Below are positions 1-8,502 of a stretch of DNA of 64,000 nt, in pieces. The DNA comes from Oliverpabstia intestinalis (GTDB taxonomy: Bacteria; Bacillota; Clostridia; Lachnospirales; Lachnospiraceae), in assembly GCF_009696065.1 (NCBI RefSeq), contig NZ_VUMS01000014.1:33559-97558 (forward strand), read 5' to 3'. A program made the translations under genes and the position numbers. The notes under the pieces are model-generated. The model saw only the letters and a program-made list of their open reading frames with translations. It ran no database searches and was not told the origin of the DNA. Position 1 is the stretch's first letter, and each line of letters opens with the position of its first letter.

Positions 1-297
1 ATAGTTGACACCGACCTCATACATCAGTCCGGACATACCGTACACACCGGCATCTCCGCTGCAGATCATGGAAACTACTTTTCCCTTTTTTGCTTCTTCA
101 AAAGCCATCACACAACGATCCACCTCTTTTTTCATGGGAGTGGTCAGGAATTCTTTCCCCGGAAAATGTTCTTTTACCAGATCTACATATACTGTATAGC
201 CGATAATTACCTCACTTTTTTCCATTGCATGAATTGCCTTCAGTGTCATCTGTTCGTATTCTCCCGGTCCGATACCGATTACATATAATTTATTCAA
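1..297 (-). CDS. cbiH: Cobalt-precorrin-3 C17-methyltransferase, 5' part only
   Basis: Ninety-nine N-terminal residues are present and the gene runs off the window edge. The product begins MNKLYVIGIGPGEYEQMTL, the SAM-binding glycine-rich start of the corrin methyltransferases, followed by GYTVYVDLV and then a CSGDAGVYGMSG segment, which is typical of CbiH/CobJ. The family methylates C17 and contracts the corrin ring in anaerobic cobalamin synthesis. The start is TTG at 297, overlapping the 3' end of cbiG by 8 bp, so the two are probably translationally coupled. No ATG lies at an equivalent place. It is the fifth gene of the minus-strand cbi operon. Family assignment is firm; the rest of the protein cannot be seen. 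Confidence 0.85.
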   Translation of the reverse strand, partial: MNKLYVIGIGPGEYEQMTLKAIHAMEKSEVIIGYTVYVDLVKEHFPGKEFLTTPMKKEVDRCVMAFEEAKKGKVVSMICSGDAGVYGMSGLMYEVGVNY

Positions 298-1393
298 AGC
301 TCACACTCCATTTCTTTATTGTACACGCAGCGGTCACTCCCTCTGCGGCCTGTTTTCTCATGATAAATGTTCCGCCATCGCAGGCAAGGCTGGCACTTCG
401 TTCGCATACATTGTCCACACCGGTGATCTTGCTGACAAATGCAGATGGCGTAAAGGTACCTTTTGCTTTTTCAAGTTCTTCTCCACGATAAGTCACAAAA
501 GGAAGGTGATATTTTTCACAGAACGCCAGCAGTCCCGGCTCTTCTTTTTTCAGATCGATGCTGGCTGCCAGGATAATCTGTTCTGCAGCTATTCCATGTT
601 CTGACAGATACTTCTGAATCTGTGTTTCGATCTTTTCTTCCGGTGTGTTTTTCCTGCAGCCCACCCCGAGATATACATTTTTCGGATACAGATGAAGCAT
701 CCGAGTCTGCTCTGTTCCCAGGGCTTCTTCCTGTTCTCTGTCACTTTGCGGGATTGCAAACCATAAAGTTCCATGTTTCCCATCCGGGCTTTCCGTCTTC
801 CGGAATCGCAGCTGTTCCGGAATGGTCTGTTCTTTCGGAAAGACGAATCCTTCTCCGGCTCCCCAGACAATAGTTTTCCCCCGGATCAGCAACGCCGCCA
901 TCTCTTTTGCCAGCTCCATATCAGAAATCACCAGATTGTTTTTCCGGGCAAAGACATCCACCGCAAAAGTGTGGTTTACGTCTGTCCCTGTGGTGATCAC
1001 GGGTTGCGCTCCGATGCTTTCTGCAGCGAATTCCGTCAGTTCGTTTGCTCCGCCGAGATGACCGGAGAGAAGAGAGATCGCATAGCTGCCCTGTTCATCG
1101 ATCACCACAACCGCCGGGTCTGTTTTCTTACTTACCACGAAAGGAGCGATGGTTCTCACAGCGATCCCGGTGGCACTGAAAAAGATGATTCCGTCCAGTC
1201 GGGGAATCCATTCTTCTGCCCATTCTCTCAGGGTCCCTTTCAGTTTCCGAAAAGGATGTTTTTCAGGAAGCTCTACATATTTACTTTTCACAAAGCCATA
1301 CACCTCCTGATTCTGCTTTTGCAGATCTCTCAGAAGTTTTTCTCCAAGGACACAGCCATGTTCTGTGAATGCGATGATTCCTGTCTTTTTCAT
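290..1393 (-). CDS. cbiG: Cobalt-precorrin-5A hydrolase CbiG
   Basis: CbiG opens the delta-lactone of cobalt-precorrin-5A and releases acetaldehyde in the anaerobic corrin pathway. The 367-residue product starts MKKTGIIAFTEHG. A central LSGHLGGANELT motif and the C-terminal LGVGCRKNT and IDLKKEEPGL motifs are the family's conserved blocks, covering the N-terminal, middle and C-terminal CbiG domains. The frame stays open 29 codons further upstream, but that extension lies inside cbiF, so the ATG at 1393, 1 bp beyond the cbiF stop, is preferred. It overlaps cbiH by 8 bp. Length is normal for a stand-alone CbiG. Confidence 0.93.
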   Translation of the reverse strand: MKKTGIIAFTEHGCVLGEKLLRDLQKQNQEVYGFVKSKYVELPEKHPFRKLKGTLREWAEEWIPRLDGIIFFSATGIAVRTIAPFVVSKKTDPAVVVIDEQGSYAISLLSGHLGGANELTEFAAESIGAQPVITTGTDVNHTFAVDVFARKNNLVISDMELAKEMAALLIRGKTIVWGAGEGFVFPKEQTIPEQLRFRKTESPDGKHGTLWFAIPQSDREQEEALGTEQTRMLHLYPKNVYLGVGCRKNTPEEKIETQIQKYLSEHGIAAEQIILAASIDLKKEEPGLLAFCEKYHLPFVTYRGEELEKAKGTFTPSAFVSKITGVDNVCERSASLACDGGTFIMRKQAAEGVTAACTIKKWSVSFE

Positions 1394-1394
1394 C

Positions 1395-2153
1395 TTATTT
1401 TGTTGCTTCCCGAAACTCTGTGGTGAATGCCGGATTATACAGTTCTGACCGGTCATAGTGGCTGTGAGCCACCACATCACCGATGATCATCAGTGCGGTC
1501 TTTGTAATATTGTTTTCTTTTGCTGTCTGTGCCAGCGTTCCTACTGTACAGACGAATGTTTTCTGATCTTCCCAGGTCGCTTTGTATACAATCGCTGCCG
1601 GCGTATCGGCGGTGTAACCACCCTCGATCAGTCTTCTGCTCAGTTCTTCTAACATGCCTGTACTTAAAAAGACAACCATCGTTGCCTGATGGGCCGCAAA
1701 GGACTGGATGCTCTCTTTTTCCGGTACCGGAGTTCTTCCTTCCATTCGGGTTATGATCACGCTCTGTGATACATCCGGCAGTGTGTATTCCAGGTTCAGC
1801 GCGGATGCCGCACCACAGAAGCTGCTGACACCCGGGCAATAATCAAATGCAATATTTTTTTCTTCCAGAACATCCATCTGCTCCCGGATCGCACCATACA
1901 AAGAAGGATCTCCGGTATGGAGACGTACCGTTGTCAGCCCCTTTTCTTCCGCTGCAAAGATCACATCCAGAACTTCTTCCAGTGTCATCTTCGCACTATT
2001 ATAGATCTCACAGTTTTCTTTCGTGTATTCAAGAAGCTGTGGATTGACCAGTGAGCCTGCATAGATCACTACGTCTGCTTCTTCCAGAAATCTTTTTCCT
2101 CTCAGTGTGATCAGATCCGGTGCACCGGAACCTGCTCCTACGAAATGTACCAT
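1395..2153 (-). CDS. cbiF: Cobalt-precorrin-4 C11-methyltransferase
   Basis: A 252-residue SAM-dependent corrin methyltransferase. The N-terminal VHFVGAGSGAPDLITLRG and the GDPSLYGAIREQM segment near residue 80 are the CbiF/CobM signatures. The family transfers a methyl group to C11 of cobalt-precorrin-4 in the cytoplasm. It is the third gene of the operon, 37 bp downstream of cbiL, and its stop is separated by one base from the cbiG start. CobM is the aerobic-pathway name of the same family; the neighbouring cbiG and cbiD indicate the anaerobic branch. Confidence 0.94.
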   Translation of the reverse strand: MVHFVGAGSGAPDLITLRGKRFLEEADVVIYAGSLVNPQLLEYTKENCEIYNSAKMTLEEVLDVIFAAEEKGLTTVRLHTGDPSLYGAIREQMDVLEEKNIAFDYCPGVSSFCGAASALNLEYTLPDVSQSVIITRMEGRTPVPEKESIQSFAAHQATMVVFLSTGMLEELSRRLIEGGYTADTPAAIVYKATWEDQKTFVCTVGTLAQTAKENNITKTALMIIGDVVAHSHYDRSELYNPAFTTEFREATK

Positions 2154-2190
2154 ATGTTTTCTCCTCTCTTGTCCCTGGCGTCAGGCACTC

Positions 2191-2886
2191 TTATTTTTTA
2201 TCTTTTACGACCAGAAGGGTATAATATCCTGCTTCTTCCGGTATCTCTTTGGCCGATGCATAGATTTTTTCCTCCGGCATGCCGCAGTTTTCAATCATTA
2301 CGGCATTCTGTCCGCTTCTTAAAATGCTGTCTCTTACTTTTTTCAGGCGTTTGCCGCTTTTCATCAGCACTTTGGTTCCAGGCAGTTTTAAAAGCTCATC
2401 CATTTCTTCTGCTTTATAGGTCGCCGGAATCACATGGAGCGGTTCTGCCATCTCCGCCAGACCCATATTAAGACGGGCCGCCACTGCACAGAAAGAAGTG
2501 ATCCCGCTCACGATTTCAGCCTGATAACCTCGTTCCAGGATACGTTTATGTACATACAGATAAGTGGAATATATAGTAGGATCTCCCAGTGTCAGAAACA
2601 CCACATTTTTTCCCTGTTTCAGATAGGATTCCACTGCATCTGCAGCCTTATTATGATTGTCTTCCAGTACTGCCCTGTCTTTTGTCATCGGCATAGCCAC
2701 CGGAATCAGTTCTTTTTCATCCAGTTTTGGATATGCTCCTTTTACGATCTGATAAGCGACACTGGCTTTTATATCGTTGCCCGGTACTGCGATCACAGGA
2801 TTCTCGCGGATCAGACGAAGGGCTTTCAGTGTCAGCAGTTCCGGATCTCCCGGTCCCACTCCAAGTCCATATAATATTCCACTCAT
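2191..2886 (-). CDS. cbiL: Cobalt-precorrin-2 C20-methyltransferase
   Basis: A 231-residue member of the tetrapyrrole methyltransferase fold. LYGLGVGPGDPELLTLKA at the N-terminus binds SAM, and GDPTIYSTYLYVH together with the VSGITSFCAVAARL region match CbiL/CobI. It methylates C20 of (cobalt-)precorrin-2, the first committed methylation of the corrin branch. The ATG overlaps the cbiD stop by 4 bp, so translation is probably coupled. Length is normal for the family. Confidence 0.93.
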   Translation of the reverse strand: MSGILYGLGVGPGDPELLTLKALRLIRENPVIAVPGNDIKASVAYQIVKGAYPKLDEKELIPVAMPMTKDRAVLEDNHNKAADAVESYLKQGKNVVFLTLGDPTIYSTYLYVHKRILERGYQAEIVSGITSFCAVAARLNMGLAEMAEPLHVIPATYKAEEMDELLKLPGTKVLMKSGKRLKKVRDSILRSGQNAVMIENCGMPEEKIYASAKEIPEEAGYYTLLVVKDKK

Positions 2887-4124
2887 AGTTTTTTCTCCTC
2901 GTTTTTCTGTTGATTTGGTTTCTGTTCTTTATCTGCACATTGATCGTGTGCTTTTTTTTCTGCCTGCTTCATGATTTTTCGGGCGAGTTCCGGAACCTTC
3001 GAGGTTTCTGCCAGCTTTCCATATACATTGGAAAATAAGATAGTTCCCACTTCCAGCTGTTCGCCTGCCCTTTTATTCAGATAGAATTCTACCCGGTCAC
3101 TGATTTCTTTCATCGTAGCTTCCAGATAACCCTTTCGTTTTAAAATCTCCACACTCTGCTCCGTGGTGATCGTATCAAGAATCTCTTTTGCTGTCTCTAG
3201 ATCTGCGCCGGCGCGGATCGCATTCGCTGCCATCAGTTCGCTTCGACTGTCTGCCTGGCGGGAATGGGTATTCATGATTCCGCCGGCTACTTTCACAAAT
3301 TTGCCGATATGGGAGATAAACAAGATACCCTTTACTCCCAGCTCTCTTGCCATATCCAGGGTCTCCCCCACATAATTGCTACATTTCATCGAATAGGTAA
3401 GATCCAGTCTTGTCTGTTCTTTTGAAAAAGCCTGACCGTAATTTCCCGGTGTAATCACCAGATAAGACCCGCCGCCTTCCACCAGCATCTTCATCTCCAG
3501 CCGCAAACTGGCCACCAGTGCTGTCTCACTCATCGGAATCACGATGCCACTTGTTCCAAGAACAGAGATTCCGCCTTCGATACCCAGACGTGGATTAAAC
3601 GTCTTTTTTGCAAGCTCCACTCCTGCCGGAATCTCAATCTGCACATCCAGGCCTCCGGTGTAGTGATATTCTTTACAGACCTGCTCTACATTTTCAAGGA
3701 TCATCTGCCTTGGAACTTTGTTGATCGCCGCCTCGCCAACTGCCTGCCACAGACCCGGTCTGGTCACTCTTCCTACGCCGATCCCTCCGTCCAGAGTAAT
3801 CTGTGGTGCATCCCTGCGGGAAACATTTGCATATACATAGATTCCCGTCGTTACATCCGGATCATCACCGCCATCCTTCTGCACGGCACAGCGCACCCTT
3901 CCCTCATCCATGGAAATCTCCTCGATCAGCAGATGCAGTAAAATTCCTTTTGGTGTCTGTAAAGCCACCTCTTCCACTTTTTCTCCGGTCAGCAGCATCC
4001 GCGTTGCCGCCTGCGCCGCAGCTGCCGCACAGGAACCAGTTGTATAACCGTAACGAAGTTTTCTGTTTTTTTCATCTACCGCATAATATCCTTCCAGACC
4101 GGTGCGGTGTGTTTTTTTATCCAT
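2883..4124 (-). CDS. cbiD: Cobalt-precorrin-5B C1-methyltransferase CbiD
   Basis: CbiD methylates C1 in the anaerobic cobalamin pathway and is diagnostic for that route. The 413-residue product shows YGYTTGSCAAAAAQAA near the N-terminus, the hallmark of the family, then GNYGQAF and a conserved SHIGKFVKVAGGIMNTHSRQ block. A GTG at 4142 would add six residues but has no ribosome site; the ATG at 4124 has a TTGGAAA stretch about 8 bases upstream and is preferred. It is the first gene after the riboswitch-like leader and reads into cbiL with a 4 bp overlap. The last 25 residues are lysine- and glutamine-rich and probably disordered. Confidence 0.94.
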   Translation of the reverse strand: MDKKTHRTGLEGYYAVDEKNRKLRYGYTTGSCAAAAAQAATRMLLTGEKVEEVALQTPKGILLHLLIEEISMDEGRVRCAVQKDGGDDPDVTTGIYVYANVSRRDAPQITLDGGIGVGRVTRPGLWQAVGEAAINKVPRQMILENVEQVCKEYHYTGGLDVQIEIPAGVELAKKTFNPRLGIEGGISVLGTSGIVIPMSETALVASLRLEMKMLVEGGGSYLVITPGNYGQAFSKEQTRLDLTYSMKCSNYVGETLDMARELGVKGILFISHIGKFVKVAGGIMNTHSRQADSRSELMAANAIRAGADLETAKEILDTITTEQSVEILKRKGYLEATMKEISDRVEFYLNKRAGEQLEVGTILFSNVYGKLAETSKVPELARKIMKQAEKKAHDQCADKEQKPNQQKNEEKKL

Positions 4125-4149
4125 ATTATTTTTTCCAATCACAGTTTAC

Positions 4150-4310
4150 TTATTGCTTTATCTTGTTGCCTGCATACATGAACAAAGAATGTGTCTTGGC
4201 ACATTCTCGCGCCTGCGCGGTCGCTTGCGACATCTACCTTATACACCGCAGTGCGCATCCTCGCGGAGCGTTTTTTACTTTGCAGGAAAGCAGTTTCCTG
4301 TAAAGTAAAA
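4150..4310 (-). other. Hairpin-rich untranslated segment upstream of cbiD
   Basis: No gene fits here. Read on the minus strand it holds a long inverted repeat at 4271-4310 (arms around TTTACAGGAAA and TTTCCTGCAAAG), then a GC-rich run with small hairpins: GTCGC-aa-GCGAC, a CGCGC/GCGCG pairing, and AATGTG with CACATT. It lies between the terminator hairpin and cbiD, so it would form part of the operon's long leader when termination is avoided. It could be an interspersed repeat or a second regulatory fold; the window has no second copy. Confidence 0.4.
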
Positions 4311-4335
4311 AACCGTTGTCAAAAAGACAACGGTT
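4303..4335 (-). terminator. Intrinsic terminator in the cbi leader
   Basis: On the minus strand AACCGTTGTC, a TTTTT loop and GACAACGGTT form a perfect 10 bp stem followed by a T-run. It sits directly after the riboswitch-like fold and about 180 bp before cbiD, the arrangement of transcription attenuation. The first stem strand includes the ACCG that would finish the B12-box-like sequence, so aptamer folding and terminator folding could compete. Confidence 0.8.
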
Positions 4336-4465
4336 TTCCTGCTCATTTCTATTCTGTAATCCTTCGGTTGCCGCAAATGTTTACAGTCCTCACCATACAG
4401 AGAGTACTCCGACTTTAACGGTAACGGACTTGTACAGGAATTTCACCTGTTTTCCTGCAACTGTA
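4330..4465 (-). promoter_or_regulatory. Cobalamin riboswitch (candidate)
   Basis: Read on the minus strand, the leader contains ACAGGTGAAATTCCTGT, the GGTGAAA-type hairpin found near the 5' end of cobalamin aptamers, then CCGTTACCGTTAAAGTCGG, which resembles the CCCGCNACTGT segment, and later GAGCAGGAAAACCG, a weak match to the B12 box (AGYCAGGAGACC-like). The order matches the aptamer. It lies between a consensus promoter and the cbi operon, with a terminator immediately after it. The degenerate B12 box is why the call is not higher. Confidence 0.72.
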
Positions 4466-4488
4466 TGTGATAAATTTTTCACGACAAT

Positions 4489-4517
4489 ATTATAAACTCT
4501 TTCCTGTAGGCTGTCAA
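4489..4517 (-). promoter_or_regulatory. Consensus promoter for the cbi operon
   Basis: On the minus strand TTGACA (4512-4517) and TATAAT (4489-4494) are separated by exactly 17 bp, a perfect vegetative promoter. It lies just past the stop of the preceding hydrolase gene and would start RNA near 4482, ahead of the riboswitch-like fold. Confidence 0.85.
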
Positions 4518-4529
4518 TGATGGATAGTA

Positions 4530-6788
4530 TCAGGATTTTTTGATCCAGGTGCTGTAGAATGTCGTATTCTTATAGGTAAATGCATATGTTTTTTCCGGAT
4601 CCAGATTCGCATTCTCAAATGCTTTTGGTGTCATAAATCCCAGATATTCCAGCATAGTATGACCTTCCGGAACCTTCAGTTCTTCCAGTATACCTTTCAC
4701 TTCATCGCTCAGCTCATCGGTCTTGTTATTATCGTAAGCATCACAGATTGCTCTGGCGTTCGCAACAGCTTTTTTTGCATTTTCCATCGCTGTACCGCCT
4801 TTGCCGCTCACGATGAGATTCAGACTTTTTGTCAGTGCTCCGTCTCTTGCCACTTCAAACTGTGTTGCCTGATAAATCATATTTTTCGCTTCTGATGGAT
4901 ATGGAGCCGAGCTGGTCTTATTGGTCCGCATACGGTTTAACATAACCATCGCGACACCTGTCATACCGGTAAGTCCCTGGTTTGCCGACTCTGCATAGAC
5001 AGCTGCCGCAAGGAACTCGTCCTCTGTTACATCCACACCCACCTGAGGATCGGAAAGATATGTTTTCTTTTCCACATTGTATTTTCTTCCATTCGCATCA
5101 GTCACCTGAAGATAACGGTTTTCCCGGTTCGTGCATAGTCCGTTGACATCGAATGTATAGACATAACTTCCGAGGCTGTAATCTTTACCGGCTACCATTC
5201 TGCCGTATTTATCAATGTAATAACCACCGATCCCGGCTGTTCCCACCCAGTAATTATAGGCTTTCTCACCTACTTTTTCTGCACTGTTCTTTGCGGTCGG
5301 TTTCAGATAATACCAGGTGCTTCCCTGCTTCAGCCAACCGGTTACCATATAACCATTCTCGTCTAAGTAGTATTCTTTTCCGCCTACAGTCTTCCAGCAT
5401 TTCTTTGCATAGGTGCCATCTTCCTGTACCAGCATCCAGCGGTCTCCGTTCAGTACCCAGTAAGCCTGCGCCTTTGTTTTTGACTGATCCCATACACCAT
5501 TGGCATCCACATAGCTGTTTCCGATCCAGGTGTCTGTCTCCATGGCTCCGCTTCCATTCATGTAATACCAGGTGCTTCCCAGCTGTAACCAGCCGGTTAC
5601 CATAGCTCCATTACCCGGATTCAGATAGTACCAGTTGTTTCCAAGCTTCAGCCAGCCGGTTACCATCCAGCCGGCTCCGTCAAAATAATACCAGCTTCCG
5701 TTGATCATTTCCCAGTTATTTCTGGTATAGCTTCCGTCTGCATGACGATACCACCAGCGGCTTCCGCTCTGTATCCAGCCGGCCTGTGCTTTTACTTTCC
5801 CCGGGATCCAGGCTCCGCTTCCGTCTACATAATTGTTTCCGATCCAGGTATCGGTTACCATCGCTCCACTGGTGTTCATGTAATACCAGGTTCCACCGGT
5901 CTGGATCCAGCCCGTTGCCATCGCTCCGCTTCCCGTCAGATAATACCAGGTTCCGGACAGTTTTACCCAGCCGGTTACCATCCAGCCGGCTCCGTCAAAG
6001 TAATACCAGGCTCCGTTGATCACTTCCCATCCATTGGTGGTATAGCTTCCGTCTGCATGACGGTACCACCAGCGGTTTCCGCTCTGTATCCAGCCGGCCT
6101 GTGCTTTTACTTTCCCCGGGATCCAGGCTCCGCTTCCGTCTACATAATTGTTTCCGATCCAGGTATCTGCCAGCATCGTTCCACTTTCATTCAGATAATA
6201 CCAGGTACTTCCCAGCTGGATCCAGCCCGTTGCCATCGCTCCGCTTCCTGTCAGATAATACCAGCCGCTCGGGCGTTTTAACCAGCCGGTTACCATCCAG
6301 CCGGCTCCGTCAAAGTAATACCAGGCTCCGTTGATCACTTCCCATCCATTGGTGGTATAGCTTCCGTCTGCATGACGGTACCACCAGCGGTTTCCATTCC
6401 GGATCCACTGATTGACATCCACTACAGCCCGTGGCTGTACCTGTGCCTGAGGTTCTGCCTCTGAAGCCGCCTGTTCACCGGTCTGTGTCGTCTGCGGTTC
6501 TGCCTGTTCGCCGGTCTGTGCCGTCTGCGGTTCTGTCTGTTCTCTGCTCTTATCTGCAGCTGTTCTGTTTTCTGCTGCTTCGGTTTCGTCTGTCTGTACC
6601 TCTGCCGCACCCTCTGCTGCATATTCCTCTGTCTGTTCTTTGTTTTCTGTTTCGTTCTCCTGCCCGGCCTCCTGGGATGCTTCCTGTGTCACTACCGGCT
6701 GCGGAACACTTGCCAGTGCCCCGGTCGGTGTCAGCATGGTAACTGTAAGGCATCCTGCCAGTAATCTGCTTACGTATTTTTTCTTCAT
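4530..6788 (-). CDS. Secreted SleB-type cell wall hydrolase with choline-binding-like repeats
   Basis: A 752-residue exported protein. Residues 1-26 form a signal peptide (MKKKYVSRLLAGCLTVTML), followed by a roughly 95-residue linker rich in E, Q and T. Residues about 125-470 hold three near-identical units of about 105 residues, each made of aromatic-glycine modules such as WYYFDGAGWMVTGW, as in choline- or glucan-binding repeats; more divergent modules continue to about 560. The C-terminal 170 residues (VTEDEFLAAAVYAESANQG onward) match the SleB/Hydrolase_2 fold of spore cortex-lytic enzymes, including the catalytic-type Glu in AAAVYAESANQG. No LPXTG anchor is visible, so attachment is probably through the repeats. 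It is transcribed alone. Whether it acts on cortex or on vegetative wall cannot be told. Confidence 0.85.
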   Translation of the reverse strand: MKKKYVSRLLAGCLTVTMLTPTGALASVPQPVVTQEASQEAGQENETENKEQTEEYAAEGAAEVQTDETEAAENRTAADKSREQTEPQTAQTGEQAEPQTTQTGEQAASEAEPQAQVQPRAVVDVNQWIRNGNRWWYRHADGSYTTNGWEVINGAWYYFDGAGWMVTGWLKRPSGWYYLTGSGAMATGWIQLGSTWYYLNESGTMLADTWIGNNYVDGSGAWIPGKVKAQAGWIQSGNRWWYRHADGSYTTNGWEVINGAWYYFDGAGWMVTGWVKLSGTWYYLTGSGAMATGWIQTGGTWYYMNTSGAMVTDTWIGNNYVDGSGAWIPGKVKAQAGWIQSGSRWWYRHADGSYTRNNWEMINGSWYYFDGAGWMVTGWLKLGNNWYYLNPGNGAMVTGWLQLGSTWYYMNGSGAMETDTWIGNSYVDANGVWDQSKTKAQAYWVLNGDRWMLVQEDGTYAKKCWKTVGGKEYYLDENGYMVTGWLKQGSTWYYLKPTAKNSAEKVGEKAYNYWVGTAGIGGYYIDKYGRMVAGKDYSLGSYVYTFDVNGLCTNRENRYLQVTDANGRKYNVEKKTYLSDPQVGVDVTEDEFLAAAVYAESANQGLTGMTGVAMVMLNRMRTNKTSSAPYPSEAKNMIYQATQFEVARDGALTKSLNLIVSGKGGTAMENAKKAVANARAICDAYDNNKTDELSDEVKGILEELKVPEGHTMLEYLGFMTPKAFENANLDPEKTYAFTYKNTTFYSTWIKKS
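4990..6420 (-). repeat. Tandem intragenic repeats in the hydrolase gene
   Basis: The DNA encoding the wall-binding modules repeats in long units of about 315 bp, with nearly identical blocks at about 6060-6410, 5745-6060 and 5450-5760, and shorter divergent modules toward 4990. High DNA identity between units indicates recent duplication and makes the copy number prone to change by recombination. Confidence 0.75.
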
Positions 6789-6958
6789 ATGTATTTCCTT
6801 CTATTGTACTTTCTTCTATTGTATTTTCTTCTATGTCTGAAGCATTGCACTCTTCTCGATTATACAAGAAACAATGTACTGGTTTCTTTGCCACAGCTTT
6901 TATTATAACTTTGTTACAAATCTTTGTCAATTTCTTTGCATTTTCCTCAGCACTTTTT

Positions 6959-8431
6959 TCAGATAATTATACAGATCAACCCGCCCTTGCTGTCATTGAC
7001 AATCTTTTGCATCGTATCCTGCAGCTTCACCTGACTTTCTTCGCTGATCTGAGCAATCTTGGTACGGATGCCGTCTTCTACCAGCTGTTCGATGGATTTT
7101 CCGAAAATATTGGTCTCCCACATACCATCATCGGTATTTTTTTCATTTTCTTTGATGAATGTGATCAGATCGTGCGCCTGTTCCTCGCTTCCTACAATCG
7201 GTGCAATCTCCGTCTCAATATTCGCTTTGATCATATGGATGGACGGACTGACCGACTTGATCTTAACACCGTATTTGTTTCCCTGACGGATCACAACCGG
7301 TTCTTCCAGTGTGATCTCATTTTTCTCGGGGATCACCACACCATAACCTGTTCCACGTACGGATTCGATGGCCTGCTGGACTTTTGTATATTCCTGTTTC
7401 ATCTGCGCCAGCTCTTTCAGCGTATGGATCAGCTGATACTCGCTCTCTATCGTCACACCGGTCATCTCACTCATCACCTGATAATAATAGGGGTCTTCGA
7501 TCTGAATACGGACTTTTACCACGCCGTTGGAAAGGTTGATTTCTTCCAGTGTGACTGATTTGACATAGTTACTGTCCATCTCCAGATTTTCCTGCCGGAT
7601 ATCACGGATATATTCCATGGTTCCCATCTTCTCTTTCATCTGTTTCAACAGATCTTCTTTCAGATAATGGGTGACCGGAAGCAGTTCCACCCATTTTGGT
7701 ATGTAATATTCGATCTGACGCACCGGAAATTCATAAAGAATCTTTTCCAGGATCCGGAGCACATCTTCTTTTCGAAGTTGTTCACAGTTTACCCCGAGTA
7801 CCGCTGCCTGATATTTTTCTTCCAGTTCTCTTACCAGCTTCTGTGCCTCTTCCCCGTACGGCTTTTTCGAATTCACAAGAATCAAAAATGGTTTCCCCTG
7901 TTTTTTGAGTTCCTGTACTGTCTTTTCTTCTCCATCCACAAAATTTTTACGCGGAATATCACCGAAGGAACCGTCGCAGGTTACTACGAGACCGATGGTA
8001 GAATGTTCCTGGATCACTTTTCTGGTTCCAATCTCTGCCGCCTGATGAAACGGAATCTCCTGTTCATACCAGGGGGTTTTTACCATTCGTTCTTTTTCCT
8101 GCTCCATATCCCCTGTAGCTTCAGGCACCATAAATCCCACGCAGTCGATCAGTCGGATCTTCACCGGAATCTCTTCTCCCAGATTTACATTCACCGCTTC
8201 CCTGGGAATAAATTTGGGTTCCACTGTTGTAATTGTTTTTCCTGAACCGGAAACCGGCAGCTGATCCCGCACCTCTGCAGCATCCTGTTCTTCCATTCCC
8301 GGAAGTGCCAGAAGTTCCATGAACCGCCGGATAAATGTGGATTTGCCCGTCCGGACCGGTCCTACCACCCCCAGAAGGAATTGGCCCTTCGTACGGGCTT
8401 GTATATCTTTGTAGACAGCAAATGGCTCCAT
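6959..8431 (-). CDS. spoIVA: Stage IV sporulation protein A, spore coat morphogenetic ATPase
   Basis: SpoIVA is the cytoskeletal ATPase that coats the forespore and anchors coat assembly, made in the mother cell. The 490-residue product is the same size as the Bacillus protein. GPVRTGKSTF (about residues 24-33) is the Walker A motif; RLIDCVGFMVPEA supplies the Walker B-like region; the C-terminus ends in the conserved hydrophobic GGLICIII, needed in the family for membrane localisation. A GGAGG site precedes the ATG at 8431. The gene stands alone, followed by the SleB-type hydrolase. Sporulation control (sigma E) is expected from the family, but I could not identify the promoter with confidence. 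Confidence 0.96.
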   Translation of the reverse strand: MEPFAVYKDIQARTKGQFLLGVVGPVRTGKSTFIRRFMELLALPGMEEQDAAEVRDQLPVSGSGKTITTVEPKFIPREAVNVNLGEEIPVKIRLIDCVGFMVPEATGDMEQEKERMVKTPWYEQEIPFHQAAEIGTRKVIQEHSTIGLVVTCDGSFGDIPRKNFVDGEEKTVQELKKQGKPFLILVNSKKPYGEEAQKLVRELEEKYQAAVLGVNCEQLRKEDVLRILEKILYEFPVRQIEYYIPKWVELLPVTHYLKEDLLKQMKEKMGTMEYIRDIRQENLEMDSNYVKSVTLEEINLSNGVVKVRIQIEDPYYYQVMSEMTGVTIESEYQLIHTLKELAQMKQEYTKVQQAIESVRGTGYGVVIPEKNEITLEEPVVIRQGNKYGVKIKSVSPSIHMIKANIETEIAPIVGSEEQAHDLITFIKENEKNTDDGMWETNIFGKSIEQLVEDGIRTKIAQISEESQVKLQDTMQKIVNDSKGGLICIII

Positions 8432-8502
8432 ATAGAAAAATCCTCCTCACCTATACTACTACTCAGTATATGTGAGAAGAATTTTCTCTAATACCAGATT
8501 TT

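Noticed and set aside
4125..4142. GTG start of cbiD at 4142.
   Set aside because: No ribosome site precedes it, whereas the ATG at 4124 has one and gives the usual N-terminus.
5450..6410. Regular repeats that might suggest a CRISPR array.
   Set aside because: The repeats are about 315 bp, in frame, and encode wall-binding modules; there are no unique spacers.
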